Shown piece after piece: positions 37,738-47,242 of a stretch of 64,000 nucleotides of DNA (the stretch's first letter is position 1; the number at the start of each line of letters is the position of its first letter). The stretch comes from an uncultured Lachnospiraceae bacterium (GTDB taxonomy: Bacteria; Bacillota; Clostridia; Lachnospirales; Lachnospiraceae). The translations under genes were made by a program, and so were the position numbers. The notes under the pieces were generated by a model. The model was not told the origin of the DNA. It did not search any database and saw only the letters and a program-made list of their open reading frames with translations. The DNA is taken from NCBI GenBank assembly GCA_910586125.1, contig CAJUHP010000001.1, positions 186,001 to 250,000 of the forward strand, in the 5' to 3' direction.

Positions 37738-38547
37738 CTAATCCCGCAGTACTTTTCTCACTGCCGCCGCCACGCCGCAGCGGTCGTTTGTATCGGTTAT
37801 ATATGCCGCCATCTTTTTGATATCCTCGCAGGCGTTTCCCATCGCCACCGGAAAGTCGGCATACGCAAACATCGACCGGTCGTTGTCTGCGTCCCCGATC
37901 GCCATAACTTCGTCCGCCGCAATCTTCAGCCGGTCACAGAGCGCTGAGAGCGCCAAGCCCTTCGATGCGTCTGCCGCCGTAATCTCCACATAAAATTTGT
38001 GTGAGCAGGCACAGGAAAAGTCCGGGTACTGCTTTAGCAGCTCAAAAGTCCGGCGGCGGCCATTTTCTGTCAGAAAAAAGATCTGCATCTTCTCTACGCC
38101 GCCCTGCTGCCCGTCCAGCCAGCGATAAAGATGCGGCGCAAAACCGCTTCCGGCCGGATCTCCTGCATCCATCCATTTTCGGTGCAGATAGGGAATTCGG
38201 TTATTATCCCATATGGTATCGTCCTTATGGATTGCCGACCACACCCCATATCCGCGCAGCCCCTGCAGAAATTTCTGCACGTCGCCGCATGGCATCAGCG
38301 CCTGGCGAATCGTAAGGCCGCTTTGCAGATCGGACACGCGCGCGCCGTTGGAAGAAATAAAATAGCGGATTCCTTTCAGACGTGTAACGGCGGGCGGACA
38401 GCCCGGCACAGTACGCCCTGTCGCCGGTACCACCAAGATGCCCGCCTTCAGAGCTTCCTCCAAAGCCCGCAGATTTTCCTGCGGCACCCGGCGGCGGTTG
38501 TCGATACAAGTCCCGTCCATATCCACCGCGATCAGCCTGATCTTCAT
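37738..38547 (-). CDS. Cof-type HAD-superfamily phosphatase
   Basis: 269 residues: motif I LIAVDMDGTCID (Asp nucleophile), motif II near VVPATGRT, a long C2 cap (about 80-190), and motif IV MAIGDADNDRSMFAYAD. These enzymes dephosphorylate sugar phosphates, FMN or similar cytoplasmic metabolites with broad specificity. The start at 38547 follows GAGG at 8 nt. The open frame upstream to 38598 is not family-like. Confidence 0.9.
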   Translation of the reverse strand: MKIRLIAVDMDGTCIDNRRRVPQENLRALEEALKAGILVVPATGRTVPGCPPAVTRLKGIRYFISSNGARVSDLQSGLTIRQALMPCGDVQKFLQGLRGYGVWSAIHKDDTIWDNNRIPYLHRKWMDAGDPAGSGFAPHLYRWLDGQQGGVEKMQIFFLTENGRRRTFELLKQYPDFSCACSHKFYVEITAADASKGLALSALCDRLKIAADEVMAIGDADNDRSMFAYADFPVAMGNACEDIKKMAAYITDTNDRCGVAAAVRKVLRD

Positions 38548-38578
38548 ATCTGCATCCTCTTTGCTGTGCTTTTGCAGT

Positions 38579-38677
38579 TCAGGAGGTCTCCTCCCCACGC
38601 ATCAAACCGCACATGAAAAAGGTGCTGCAAAACGCTATGGCCCCACAGCATACGCCCACAATGATTCCGATCATCAT
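38579..38677 (-). CDS. Candidate 32-residue hydrophobic membrane peptide
   Basis: Short frame MMIGIIVGVCCGAIAFCSTF followed by FMCGLMRGEETS, a single membrane-spanning segment with four Cys. Its start lies inside the loop of the rpsR terminator, and it ends just before the HAD gene. The ribosome site is weak (AGGG). It resembles the general pattern of tiny one-helix proteins of Firmicutes, but no family is certain. It could be chance. Confidence 0.35.
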   Translation of the reverse strand: MMIGIIVGVCCGAIAFCSTFFMCGLMRGEETS

Positions 38678-38711
38678 GCCGTACCCTGCGCCAACCAGCT
38701 TTTGCAGCACC
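38616..38711 (-). terminator. Long-loop terminator after rpsR
   Basis: Minus strand: perfect 12-bp arms GGTGCTGCAAAA (38700-38711) and TTTTGCAGCACC (38621-38632), then five T (38616-38620). The loop is 67 nt, much longer than normal. It starts 10 nt after the rpsR stop. Confidence 0.75.
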
Positions 38712-38721
38712 AAAACTCTTT

Positions 38722-38988
38722 TTATTCCATCGTGTAAGGCATCAGGGCAACGTGGCGGGCTCTCTTGACAGCCACGGTCAGCGCTCTCTGGTGTTTTGCA
38801 CAGTTGCCGGTGATTCTTCTGGGAAGAATCTTTCCTCTCTCGGAAACATACTTTCTCAGTCTGGCAACATCCTTGTATTCGATGGGAGTGCTCTTCTCTC
38901 CGCAGAACACGCAGACTTTCTTTCTTCTGCGCATACCGCCGCGTCTTTTCATAGGGGCGCCGTCCCTGTCTTCTTTATTAAAAGCCAT
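38722..38988 (-). CDS. rpsR: 30S ribosomal protein S18
   Basis: 88 residues. The N-terminus carries a Cys-type zinc-site form ([10 protein letters not shown], with a later Cys/His in GNCAKHQR). The core is [21 protein letters not shown]18 binds the platform of the 30S subunit with S6. The start at 38988 follows GGAGG. Third gene of the conserved rpsF-ssb-rpsR operon. Confidence 0.98.
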   Translation of the reverse strand: MAFNKEDRDGAPMKRRGGMRRRKKVCVFCGEKSTPIEYKDVARLRKYVSERGKILPRRITGNCAKHQRALTVAVKRARHVALMPYTME

Positions 38989-39039
38989 GGTTTTATTTCC
39001 TCCTTCTTCCAACTTCTTCGGATTTCGTCCTACTAATTC

Positions 39040-39540
39040 TTAGTTAAACGGGAGTTCTTCGTCTTCCACGCCGTCGGGGATATTCATAAAGCCGTCGCCA
39101 ATGGGGCCGGGAGCGGGTCTGGATGCCGGCGCGCTGTAGCTGCCGCCGTTTCCTCCGAAGTTCCCTGCATTGCCGCCTCCAAAGTTACCGCCGAAACCGT
39201 CCGCGCCGCCTGCCGATGCATTCTTGCTCTCGGCAAACTCCAGCTCGTCCACCATCACCCGGACGCTGTAGACCTGCTGACCCTCGCGGTTCGTATAGTT
39301 GTCGTTCTGAATCCGGCCGACCACTACCATCTTGGTTCCCTTGTGCAGATAACGCTCCACAAATTCGGCCTGCTTGCCGAAAGCCGTGCAGTTGAAGAAA
39401 TCTGCGTCGGGCTCGCCCTCCCGCTTAAATCTTCTGTCCACAGCGATGGAGAACCGGGCTACCGCCGTCTGGTTGCCGCCCTGGCCGTATCTCACTTCGG
39501 GGTCTCTCGTCAAACGTCCAATCAGTATAACTTTGTTCAT
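39040..39540 (-). CDS. ssb: Single-stranded DNA-binding protein
   Basis: 166 residues. OB-fold domain (1-~108: MNKVILIGRLTRDPEVRYGQ, FFNCTAFGKQAEFVERYLHK), then a Gly/Asn-rich flexible linker (GGNFGGGNAGNFGGNGGSYS), and the acidic partner-binding tip EDEELPFN. It coats single-stranded DNA as a tetramer and recruits replication and repair proteins through the tip. Located between rpsF and rpsR as in most Firmicutes. Confidence 0.98.
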   Translation of the reverse strand: MNKVILIGRLTRDPEVRYGQGGNQTAVARFSIAVDRRFKREGEPDADFFNCTAFGKQAEFVERYLHKGTKMVVVGRIQNDNYTNREGQQVYSVRVMVDELEFAESKNASAGGADGFGGNFGGGNAGNFGGNGGSYSAPASRPAPGPIGDGFMNIPDGVEDEELPFN

Positions 39541-39562
39541 ACTTTCTCCTGTTCTGCGTAGC

Positions 39563-39850
39563 TTACACTTCCTGCTTTACGCACAGATATCTGATCACCG
39601 GCTCCATGATGCGCACATGGCTCTCGAGCTCGTTCGGTGTATCAGAATTCCCGTCGAATTGGATGAAGTAGTAAAAGGCCTCTTTCATTTTCTGAATTTC
39701 GTAAGCCAGCTTCTTCTTACCCCATTCATCAATGTTGGTGACAGTTCCGCCGAACCGGGTGATATAACCCTTGATCTTCTCGATGGCTGCCGCCCTTTCA
39801 TCTTCTTCGAGCTTAGCACTGAGCACTACGGCTAACTCATACTTGTTCAT
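39563..39850 (-). CDS. rpsF: 30S ribosomal protein S6
   Basis: 95 residues: MNKYELAVVLSAKLEEDERA, then GGTVTNIDEWGKKKLAYEIQ and a single-domain ferredoxin-like fold. The start at 39850 follows AAGGAGG. S6 pairs with S18. In Firmicutes the S6:S18 pair can repress this operon by binding its leader. Confidence 0.97.
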   Translation of the reverse strand: MNKYELAVVLSAKLEEDERAAAIEKIKGYITRFGGTVTNIDEWGKKKLAYEIQKMKEAFYYFIQFDGNSDTPNELESHVRIMEPVIRYLCVKQEV

Positions 39851-39961
39851 GCTTTCTCGTACCTCCTTTTGGTCTCTGGCCCCCTGTTTCAAAGCGGGGA
39901 GCAAGGATAGAATTGGTGTGTTACGGGGTATTATATTAACACAAAATGGGAGGGAATGCAA
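39851..39961 (-). promoter_or_regulatory. rpsF operon promoter and leader
   Basis: Minus strand: TTGCAT (39956-39961), 17-nt spacer, TAATAT (39933-39938). The ~75-nt leader holds a CCCC/GGGG stem-loop (about 39880-39900) next to the ribosome site. This could be the S6:S18 autoregulatory hairpin, but the CCG-containing consensus was not confirmed by eye. Confidence 0.5.
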
Positions 39962-40030
39962 GAGTTTTTTTGCCGGAATGCCGGGAAAACGCCCTGTCTC
40001 CATCGGTTCCGTACAACTTGATTCATATAG

Positions 40031-41860
40031 TTATATGGCCCTGGTCGCTCCCGCCAGCCATTCCCGCTCTTCTCTGGAAAGATACGGCGCGATCGTCTGG
40101 TATACCTGCTTGTGGTATGCGTTGAGCAGGCCCTTTTCTCTTTCGCTCATCTGAGAAATCTCGATACCGTCCAGATCAAAAGGAACCATGGTCAGAGTAT
40201 CAAAAAACATAAACTGGCCGTATTCGTTCTTTTCCCACTTGCAGCACAGAATCAAGTTTTCATGTCGGATGCCGAAGCGGCCTTCCAAATACAGGCCCGG
40301 TTCGTTGGACGTCACCATACCGGCCTCCAGAACGGCGCTGTCACCGCCCTTTGTAATCTTCCACCGAAAACCGTTGGGGCCCTCGTGAACATTCAGATAG
40401 CACCCTACGCCGTGGCCGGTTCCGTGGTTGTAATCGACGCCCTCCTCCCACAGAGGCTCCCGGCACAGGCAGTCCAGGTTGACGCCGCGGCAGCCGTGGA
40501 GGAAGCGCGCGGCCGCCAGCCTCAGATTTCCGCGCAGCACCAGTGTAAAGTAATGCTTTCTCTCCCTGTCAACATCGCCCAGCGCAAAGGTCCGGGTGAT
40601 GTCCGTGGTGCCTTCCGGATACTGCCCGCCGGAATCCACCAGAAGAAAATCGCCGGTATGCAGCCTGCTGTCCGTCTCCGGCGTCGCCGCGTAGTGGATC
40701 ACAGCGCCGTGAGGGCCGAAACCGGCTATGGTTTCAAAGCTGATCCCCCGGAAATTCTCCTGCTTAGCGCGCAGCGCCTCCAGGCGGGCGGATACGCCAA
40801 GCTCCGTCAGAGGCGCGCCGGTTTCATCCGTAATCTCTGTTCTCCCCGCTTTTTTGGCGGCTTCTGCCCGCTTTTTCAGCCAGTACATAAAGCGGGTAAC
40901 TGCCACGCCGTCCTTAATGTGCGCCAGACGGATGTTGGCGATCTCCACCGGATTTTTGACGGCTTTCATCGCCACCGTCGGATTGGGCTCGTCCACCACC
41001 TTCACCTGCGCAGAAAGGCTCGCGGCGACGGCATAGTTTATCTTGCCCCTGTCAAGCAGCACCGTCCGCCCCGGGGTGAGTTTGCGTATCCACACATAGA
41101 TGTTCTGATAGGGGAGCAGGCGAACGCCGTCCGCGGCCAGCGCCTCCTGCACCGGCGCGCCAAAAGCCCGGCTGTCGGCAAACAGCAGCGCCTTTTCTTT
41201 CAGAATGACCGCATACGACAATACCACCGGATTGCATTCCACATCGTTTCCGCGAATATTGAACAGCCAGGCGATATCGTCCAGAGAGGTCAGGATATGG
41301 CAGTCCGCTCCCTTCTCCTCCATAACAGCCCGCAGCTTTGCCAGTTTTTCGGCCCGGCTTTGGCCTGTATATTTTTCTTCCAGAAGCATCGCCGGTTCCG
41401 CGGATAAGGGCGGACGGTCCTTCCAGATTTCCCCGGTCAGATCATGGGTAAAATCCATTCTCACCTGTTTTGCTTCCAGATCCTTTTTCAGCTTCTCGGC
41501 CGTCCTGCAGGATACCACCCGGCCGTCAAAACCCAGACACTGTCCCTTCTGCAGCTTCTCCACCAGAAAATCATGCACTTCTGGGATTCCTTCCTGCCCC
41601 ATCTTATAGAGCGTAATTCCCGTATTCTGAAGCTGTTCTTCGGCCTGCAGAAAATACCGGCCATCGGTCCACAGACCGGCCATATCCTGTGTCACCACCA
41701 GCGTTCCCGCTGAACCGGTAAAGCCGGACAGATACCGCCGGCATTTAAAATAGTCTCCCACATACTCGGAACCGTGAAAATCATTGGTGGGCACCAGATA
41801 GGCGTCTATCCCATACTGCCTCATTCTCTCGCGCAACGCATCCATTCGTTCTGAAATCAT
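40031..41860 (-). CDS. Xaa-Pro aminopeptidase, three-domain aminopeptidase P type (M24B)
   Basis: 609 residues, longer than E. coli PepP (441) and close in layout to animal XPNPEP1: two creatinase-like N-terminal domains (about 1-310) and a pita-bread catalytic domain. Metal ligands are seen in FLLVDSGGQYPEGTTDITRT (two Asp), YNHGTGHGVGCYLNVHEG (His) and TSNEPGLYLEGRFGIRHEN (two Glu). It removes an N-terminal residue preceding proline, in the cytoplasm. GGGAGG lies 10 nt before the ATG. Single gene. Confidence 0.95.
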   Translation of the reverse strand: MISERMDALRERMRQYGIDAYLVPTNDFHGSEYVGDYFKCRRYLSGFTGSAGTLVVTQDMAGLWTDGRYFLQAEEQLQNTGITLYKMGQEGIPEVHDFLVEKLQKGQCLGFDGRVVSCRTAEKLKKDLEAKQVRMDFTHDLTGEIWKDRPPLSAEPAMLLEEKYTGQSRAEKLAKLRAVMEEKGADCHILTSLDDIAWLFNIRGNDVECNPVVLSYAVILKEKALLFADSRAFGAPVQEALAADGVRLLPYQNIYVWIRKLTPGRTVLLDRGKINYAVAASLSAQVKVVDEPNPTVAMKAVKNPVEIANIRLAHIKDGVAVTRFMYWLKKRAEAAKKAGRTEITDETGAPLTELGVSARLEALRAKQENFRGISFETIAGFGPHGAVIHYAATPETDSRLHTGDFLLVDSGGQYPEGTTDITRTFALGDVDRERKHYFTLVLRGNLRLAAARFLHGCRGVNLDCLCREPLWEEGVDYNHGTGHGVGCYLNVHEGPNGFRWKITKGGDSAVLEAGMVTSNEPGLYLEGRFGIRHENLILCCKWEKNEYGQFMFFDTLTMVPFDLDGIEISQMSEREKGLLNAYHKQVYQTIAPYLSREEREWLAGATRAI

Positions 41861-41910
41861 GCTCGCATTACCTCCCTTTCTCCCGTCTCTTTTTTACAAA
41901 ATATTTTGAC

Positions 41911-42225
41911 TTATTCCAACAACGTAATGTTATATACTTCTCCCAACTGCGCCGGATACGTTTCCATAATTTCTCCGTTATACTGAATTTCAATGGTATC
42001 ACCGACGTGTAATTCGAGGCCTTCTATGTTTGTGATTCTAATTTGATCGGAAACATCCCGCTCCATAAACCCTTCATCCGGCTCGATCAAAATGGATTGT
42101 TCTGATACTTCCAATACAGTAGCTTGAAAAGCCGCCGTTTTAGAACCCATTTTTTTCTGTCCTGCACATGCCGCTAATGTACACAACACCAGCATGATTC
42201 CGATTATATAGCTGCATTTTTTCAT
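41911..42225 (-). CDS. Small predicted lipoprotein
   Basis: 104 residues. Signal peptide with lipobox LAAC (MKKCSYIIGIMLVLCTLAAC), then a compact beta-rich domain (AFQATVLEVSEQSILIEPDE, VGDTIEIQYNGEIMETYPAQ). The EVSEQSILIEP/VGDTIEIxYNG pattern resembles small OB-like lipoproteins of the DUF3221 kind found in Firmicutes. Extracellular, membrane-anchored, function unknown. Confidence 0.8.
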   Translation of the reverse strand: MKKCSYIIGIMLVLCTLAACAGQKKMGSKTAAFQATVLEVSEQSILIEPDEGFMERDVSDQIRITNIEGLELHVGDTIEIQYNGEIMETYPAQLGEVYNITLLE

Positions 42226-42343
42226 GCCTTTCCTCCTTGTTTGATATCATGATTTGAACAAAACCGGCCAATCTCATTCCTTGCGCCTTTCGCTCCGGCC
42301 CAATTTACGCAATCCCTGTACTGCGGCCCGCTGTCTCTTCCGG

Positions 42344-43480
42344 CTATTCTCTGCGAAACCGGTTTATCATCTCAACCAGTTCCGAAAAAGCCCCGATCAT
42401 CGAGTCAAACGCGCCGTATTTATAGAACTCGATCCCGATCATCCCCACCGGCACCGCCAAAATCATGCCTCCGATCCCGCTGAAGCGAAAACCCAGATAC
42501 AGGAAAAACAGCGTCAAGAGCGGATTTAACCCCATGCTGTCCCCCACCACCTTCGGCTGAATCATCTGCCGGACCGCCTGCGTGATCAGCCAGCAGGCCG
42601 CCAGACCGGCCGCCATATAGAACCGGCCGTTGACCACCTCGATTAACGCCCAGGGGATCAGCACCGTTCCCGTGCCAAACACCGGCAGAAAATCCAGAAA
42701 CGCGATCAGCAGAGCCCAGATCACCGCATAGGGGATACGCAGAATCAAAAAACCAGCGATCAGAAGCAGAGCCACCACGCCCATGATCTTAAACTGTGCC
42801 AGAAAATATCCTCCTACCAGGCGCTTTGTATTGCGCCCCAGCAGGGCAAGATATTCCTGCAATTTCTTCGGCATTGCCCGGCGATAAAACGCCGCCAAGC
42901 TCTCCTTTTCCGCCAGAAAAAAGTAGGCGGACAGAATCGTGATAAAAATGGTGACAAACACGGAGGGGATGCTCTTGGCAAGATTGCCGGCCGCTTCCAC
43001 GGTGGGCGCGCCCAGCCCGGCGACAAAATTTTTGACCGCCTCCAAAAGCGCGTCTCCCAGGCTGGCAAACGTATCGCTCAGATCCATGCCGGACAAGCGA
43101 AAGGGCAGACCGGAGACCAGTTCCTCCAGGCAGACCGCAACCGTCTGCATCTGCTGGCTGGCATGTTCCAGCACGCCGGGCAGATCCGTCAGAAAGGAAA
43201 ACAGCTCTCTTCCCAGGCGGACACAGAGCAGGCTGCCTCCTCCGATCAGCAGCGCCAGAACGCCGCTGATAATCAGAACGGTGCCGAACTTCCGCCGCAT
43301 CTTCACCCTGCGCTCCAGAAAGCGAACCAGAGGATTGGCAATCAGCGCCAGCACGCCGCCAATCACAAAGGGGCTGAAAAAACGCAGCGCCTTTGGCGTC
43401 AGCCAGACGACCAGAGTGATGCCGCACACCGGAATCAGAAGATTCAGCAAAATCCGCAGCAGTTTACGAAAGGTATCCAA
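42344..43480 (-). CDS. AI-2E family transporter (YtvI-like)
   Basis: 378 residues with about eight membrane helices: a pair at the N-terminus (LLNLLIPVCGITLVVWLTPK, FVIGGVLALIANPLVRFLER), a large middle loop (about 90-155), and the family core LIAFLDFLPVFGTGTVLIPW and QPKVVGDSMGLNPLLTLFFL. AI-2E proteins are membrane channels or antiporters. Clostridial and Bacillus YtvI versions are linked to sporulation. The exact substrate is unknown. It lies 25 nt after hisC. Confidence 0.88.
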   Translation of the reverse strand: MDTFRKLLRILLNLLIPVCGITLVVWLTPKALRFFSPFVIGGVLALIANPLVRFLERRVKMRRKFGTVLIISGVLALLIGGGSLLCVRLGRELFSFLTDLPGVLEHASQQMQTVAVCLEELVSGLPFRLSGMDLSDTFASLGDALLEAVKNFVAGLGAPTVEAAGNLAKSIPSVFVTIFITILSAYFFLAEKESLAAFYRRAMPKKLQEYLALLGRNTKRLVGGYFLAQFKIMGVVALLLIAGFLILRIPYAVIWALLIAFLDFLPVFGTGTVLIPWALIEVVNGRFYMAAGLAACWLITQAVRQMIQPKVVGDSMGLNPLLTLFFLYLGFRFSGIGGMILAVPVGMIGIEFYKYGAFDSMIGAFSELVEMINRFRRE

Positions 43481-43505
43481 ACGTTCCCTTCTCCTCCTTC
43501 CCGGT

Positions 43506-44591
43506 TCATCCCTTCTTCAAACCTTCTCTTTTTCCTTCCCTCAGCCAGTCCTCCAAAGCCCCAAACAGCCGATCCATCTGAAGCGGCGTACCGATCGTAA
43601 TACGCAGATAATTCTCAGTTCGAGGACCGGCAAAATAGCGCACATAGATATCCCGTTCCCGCAGCGCCTCATACAAATCTTTGGCGTTTTTGTCCGGAGG
43701 CGACACAAAAAGGAAATTGGCCTGGGAATCCAAGACCGTAAAACCGAGGTCGGACAAACGCGCTTTGGTCCATTCCCTGGTCTGTGTTATCAAGCTCAGA
43801 GTCCGACGCCAGTATAACGCATCGGCCAGGCATGCGATTCCCGCCGCTATCGCCGCCTGATTCATCGTATAAGAATTAAAAGAATACTTGACATCATTCA
43901 AAGCCCGGATCAGCTCCGGACTGCCGAAGGCATAGCCAATCCGCATTCCGGCCAGAGAGCGGGACTTAGAAAATGTCTGCACCACCACCAGATTTTCATA
44001 TCGTTCCAGCAGACGTATGGCGCTCGGCGCTCCGAAATCCACATACGCCTCATCCACGATGACAATGCTGTCCAAATTGTGCTGCAAAATCTCCTCGATC
44101 TGCGGCAGCGGCTGTGCGATCCCCGTCGGCGCATTGGGATTGGGAAAGATAATCCCTCCGTTTTCCCGGTAATAATCCTCTTTGCGCAGGCAGAAATCCT
44201 CATCCAGAGCCGGCGTTTCAAAGGGGATCCGAAACAGGTCGGCCCACACCGGATAGAACGAATAGGTGACATCCGGAAACAATACCGGCTTCTGCGAATT
44301 AAAAAATGTCAGAAAACACATGGCAAGCACATCATCAGATCCCACTCCCACAAAGACCTGCGACGGATCCAATTCGTAGAAATCCGCGATCGCACGGACG
44401 AGCCCTGACGCCGCCGGGTCCGGATAGAGGCGCAGCGCGCTGCCGTCCATCTCTGCCAGCGCTTTTTCCACCGACGATGACGGAGGATACGGGTTTTCAT
44501 TGGTGTTCAGCTTTACGATATCCGGCCGATCCGGCTGTTCGCCGGGTGTGTAGGGCTGAACCTGCCGGATGTTTTTTTTCCAGTTCTTCAT
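43506..44591 (-). CDS. hisC: Histidinol-phosphate aminotransferase
   Basis: 361 residues, class I/II PLP aminotransferase of the HisC branch: VKLNTNENPYPPSSSVEKAL at the N-terminus, VGVGSDDVLAM, SIVIVDEAYVDFG (PLP Asp and Tyr), and the Schiff-base Lys in VVQTFSKSRSLAGMRIGYAF. It makes L-histidinol phosphate in histidine synthesis. Stand-alone copies may also transaminate aromatic acids. No other his genes lie nearby. Confidence 0.93.
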   Translation of the reverse strand: MKNWKKNIRQVQPYTPGEQPDRPDIVKLNTNENPYPPSSSVEKALAEMDGSALRLYPDPAASGLVRAIADFYELDPSQVFVGVGSDDVLAMCFLTFFNSQKPVLFPDVTYSFYPVWADLFRIPFETPALDEDFCLRKEDYYRENGGIIFPNPNAPTGIAQPLPQIEEILQHNLDSIVIVDEAYVDFGAPSAIRLLERYENLVVVQTFSKSRSLAGMRIGYAFGSPELIRALNDVKYSFNSYTMNQAAIAAGIACLADALYWRRTLSLITQTREWTKARLSDLGFTVLDSQANFLFVSPPDKNAKDLYEALRERDIYVRYFAGPRTENYLRITIGTPLQMDRLFGALEDWLREGKREGLKKG

Positions 44592-44735
44592 ACGGTTTTC
44601 TCCTGATCTGAGTTATCATGCCTCTGCCGCGCCGGGGCCGGGGATTTCTCCTGTACCATAGATTTGTACGGCAAAAGCCCCCTGGGACAAAAGCAGGATA
44701 AAGGGGCCGCTCACCGCAGCCCCCGCTTTTTCTTC

Positions 44736-46082
44736 TTATAAGATCACATGTCCCTTGCGGGTCAGAACGCTGATGACTTGATTGACATACTGTGCGCAGA
44801 GTTCGTCGGTCGCCGCCTCCACCATCACGCGCAGAACCGGCTCCGTCCCGCTCTGTCGCACCAGAATCCGTCCCTCGTCCCCCAGGCCCTCCTCCGCCGC
44901 TTTCACGGCTGCCTGTACATCCGGGTCGTTTAAAGCCGCCGGTTTGCTCTCCACCCGCACGTTCTTCAGAAGCTGCGGATAGATGCGCAGCTCTCTTGTC
45001 AGGCTGGACAGATTCGCCTTTCTCTCCAGCATCACCTCCATCAGCTTTAAGGAGGTCAGAATTCCGTCGCCGGTGGAAGCGTATTTGCTGAAAATAATAT
45101 GCCCCGACTGCTCGCCGCCCAGGCGGTGGCCGTTTTCCGACATGTTTTCGTAGACATACTTATCGCCCACCGCCGTCTTGACGTATTGGATTCCCAGCTT
45201 GTCAAAAGCTTTGTACAGGCCCATATTGGACATGATCGTCGTCACGACGGTATTGGTGTCCAGCATCCCCGTCTCGTTCATATAGCGCCCGCAGATATAG
45301 AGGATCTTGTCGCCGTCCACCACATCGCCGTTCTCATCCACCGCGATGCAGCGATCCGCGTCCCCGTCATAGGCAAAGCCCACGTCTAAGTTATTGTCCC
45401 GCACAAACTGCTGCAGCACTTCGATGTGAGTCGAACCGGCGTTGCGGTTGATGTTGGTTCCGTCCGGGCTGTGATTGATCACATAGGTTTTGGCGCCCAG
45501 CGCGTCAAATACGTTCTTTGCGATGGCAAACGCGCTGCCGTTGGCGCAGTCCAGACCAACCCGCATATTTTTGAAGGAGCGGGTCGCGAGGCTGATCAGA
45601 TAGCCGATATAGCGGTTGCGGCCCATGGAGTAATCAGAAGCGCAGCCGATATTTTCTTTCGTCGCCAGCGGAATCTCGCCCATCTCCCCGTCCAGGTACG
45701 CCTCGATCTTCTCGATGACGTCGTCCGTCAGCTTCTCGCCCTGACCGTTGATGACCTTGATCCCGTTGTCATAGAACACATTGTGGCTGGCGCTGATCAT
45801 AATGCCGCAGTCAAAATCTTCGGTCCGCACCACGTAAGACACGCCCGGCGTGGTGGTGACATGCAGAAGATAGGCGTCCGCCCCAGAGGCGGTCAGCCCC
45901 GCCACCAAGGCATATTCAAACATGTAACTGCTGCGGCGGGTGTCCTTGCCGATGATCACTTTGCAGCGGTGCTCCTGCCCGTAATACCAGCCCAGAAAAC
46001 GCCCGACTTTAAAGGCGTGCTCCACCGTCAGTTCCCTGTTGGCTTCCCCGCGGAAACCGTCCGTTCCAAAATACTTACCCAT
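44736..46082 (-). CDS. glmM: Phosphoglucosamine mutase
   Basis: 448 residues: KYFGTDGFRGEANRELTVEH, phospho-Ser99 in GIMISASHNVFYDNGIKV, the metal loop FAYDGDADRCIAVDENG, the sugar loop GGEQSGHIIFSKY, and the phosphate loop VRQSGTEPVLRVMVEA. It converts glucosamine-6-phosphate to glucosamine-1-phosphate for peptidoglycan precursors. Ribosome site AAGGAG. A GC-rich stem followed by a short T-run downstream (about 44650-44700) may terminate it. Confidence 0.96.
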   Translation of the reverse strand: MGKYFGTDGFRGEANRELTVEHAFKVGRFLGWYYGQEHRCKVIIGKDTRRSSYMFEYALVAGLTASGADAYLLHVTTTPGVSYVVRTEDFDCGIMISASHNVFYDNGIKVINGQGEKLTDDVIEKIEAYLDGEMGEIPLATKENIGCASDYSMGRNRYIGYLISLATRSFKNMRVGLDCANGSAFAIAKNVFDALGAKTYVINHSPDGTNINRNAGSTHIEVLQQFVRDNNLDVGFAYDGDADRCIAVDENGDVVDGDKILYICGRYMNETGMLDTNTVVTTIMSNMGLYKAFDKLGIQYVKTAVGDKYVYENMSENGHRLGGEQSGHIIFSKYASTGDGILTSLKLMEVMLERKANLSSLTRELRIYPQLLKNVRVESKPAALNDPDVQAAVKAAEEGLGDEGRILVRQSGTEPVLRVMVEAATDELCAQYVNQVISVLTRKGHVIL

Positions 46083-46147
46083 TTCTTATCTCCTTTTGCT
46101 CAGATCCCGTCTGCGGCCTGTAATCACTCTACAAATATATGCAGAAT

Positions 46148-47170
46148 CTACAGACGGTTGCCATACATATTTTCAAAGTACTGACTGTATTCGCCGCTCA
46201 AGATGTTCTTCCACCAGTCCGTATTGTCCAGATACCACTGAATCGTCTGGGCGATGCCGGTTTCAAAGTGATACGCCGGCTTCCAGCCAAGTTCCGTCTC
46301 CAGCTTTTTCGGGTCGATGGCATAGCGCCGGTCATGGCCGGGGCGGTCCGTGACAAACTGAATCAAGCTCTCCGGCTTGTCCAGCGCCTTTAAAATCGTC
46401 TTCACCACTTCCAGATTGGTGCGCTCATTGTGACCGCCCACGTTGTAAATCTCCCCCTCGCGGCCCTTCCGGATAATCAGGTCAATCGCCACGCAGTGGT
46501 CGTAAACGTGAAGCCAGTCACGGACGTTTTCTCCCCTGCCGTAAACGGGCAGCTTTTCATCGGCCAGCGCCCGGCTGATCATCAGAGGAATCATCTTTTC
46601 CGGGAAATGATAGGGACCGTAATTATTGGAGCAGCGGGAGATCGTCACCGGCAGCCCGTACGTTCTGTGATACGCCAGCACAAACAGATCGGCGCTGGCC
46701 TTGCTGGAGGAGTACGGACTGGACGTGTGCAGAGGCGTCTCCTCGGTAAAAAACAGATCGGGGCGGTCCAGGGGCAGATCGCCGTAGACCTCGTCGGTCG
46801 AAACCTGGTGATAGCGCTTTACGCCAAACGCGCGGGCCGCGTCTAACAGCACGGTGGTTCCCATCACGTTGGTCCGCACAAAGATGCCGGGATCGGTGAT
46901 GGAGCGGTCCACATGGGATTCCGCCGCAAAATTGACCACGATATCAAACTTTTCTTTTTCAAAAAGATCCATGACAAAGGGACGGTCTGCGATATCCCCT
47001 CTGACAAATTTGTAGTTGGGCTTGTCTTCCACCGGTTTGAGCGTCTCCAGATTGCCCGCGTACGTCAGCAAGTCCAAGTTGACGATCGAATCGTCCGGAT
47101 ATTTGTTCACCATATAGTGAACGAAATTGCCGCCGATAAAACCGGCGCCGCCTGTCACCAAAATTTTCAT
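46148..47170 (-). CDS. rfbB: dTDP-glucose 4,6-dehydratase
   Basis: 340 residues, extended short-chain dehydrogenase: MKILVTGGAGFIGGNFVHYM binds NAD, the YxxxK pair is in SPYSSSKASADLFVL, and the dehydratase triad context is VSTDEVYGDLPLD. It makes dTDP-4-keto-6-deoxyglucose, the branch point to rhamnose and other deoxysugars of cell-surface glycans. The start at 47170 fits family length. The longer frame to 47209 does not. It follows rfbA in the same direction. Confidence 0.96.
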   Translation of the reverse strand: MKILVTGGAGFIGGNFVHYMVNKYPDDSIVNLDLLTYAGNLETLKPVEDKPNYKFVRGDIADRPFVMDLFEKEKFDIVVNFAAESHVDRSITDPGIFVRTNVMGTTVLLDAARAFGVKRYHQVSTDEVYGDLPLDRPDLFFTEETPLHTSSPYSSSKASADLFVLAYHRTYGLPVTISRCSNNYGPYHFPEKMIPLMISRALADEKLPVYGRGENVRDWLHVYDHCVAIDLIIRKGREGEIYNVGGHNERTNLEVVKTILKALDKPESLIQFVTDRPGHDRRYAIDPKKLETELGWKPAYHFETGIAQTIQWYLDNTDWWKNILSGEYSQYFENMYGNRL

Positions 47171-47242
47171 CTCTCTGTTTGTCCTTTCCTTTTCTGCCGC
47201 AGAAACCATAGCCGGAGCGCACGCTCAGATTTCTTCTGCGCC

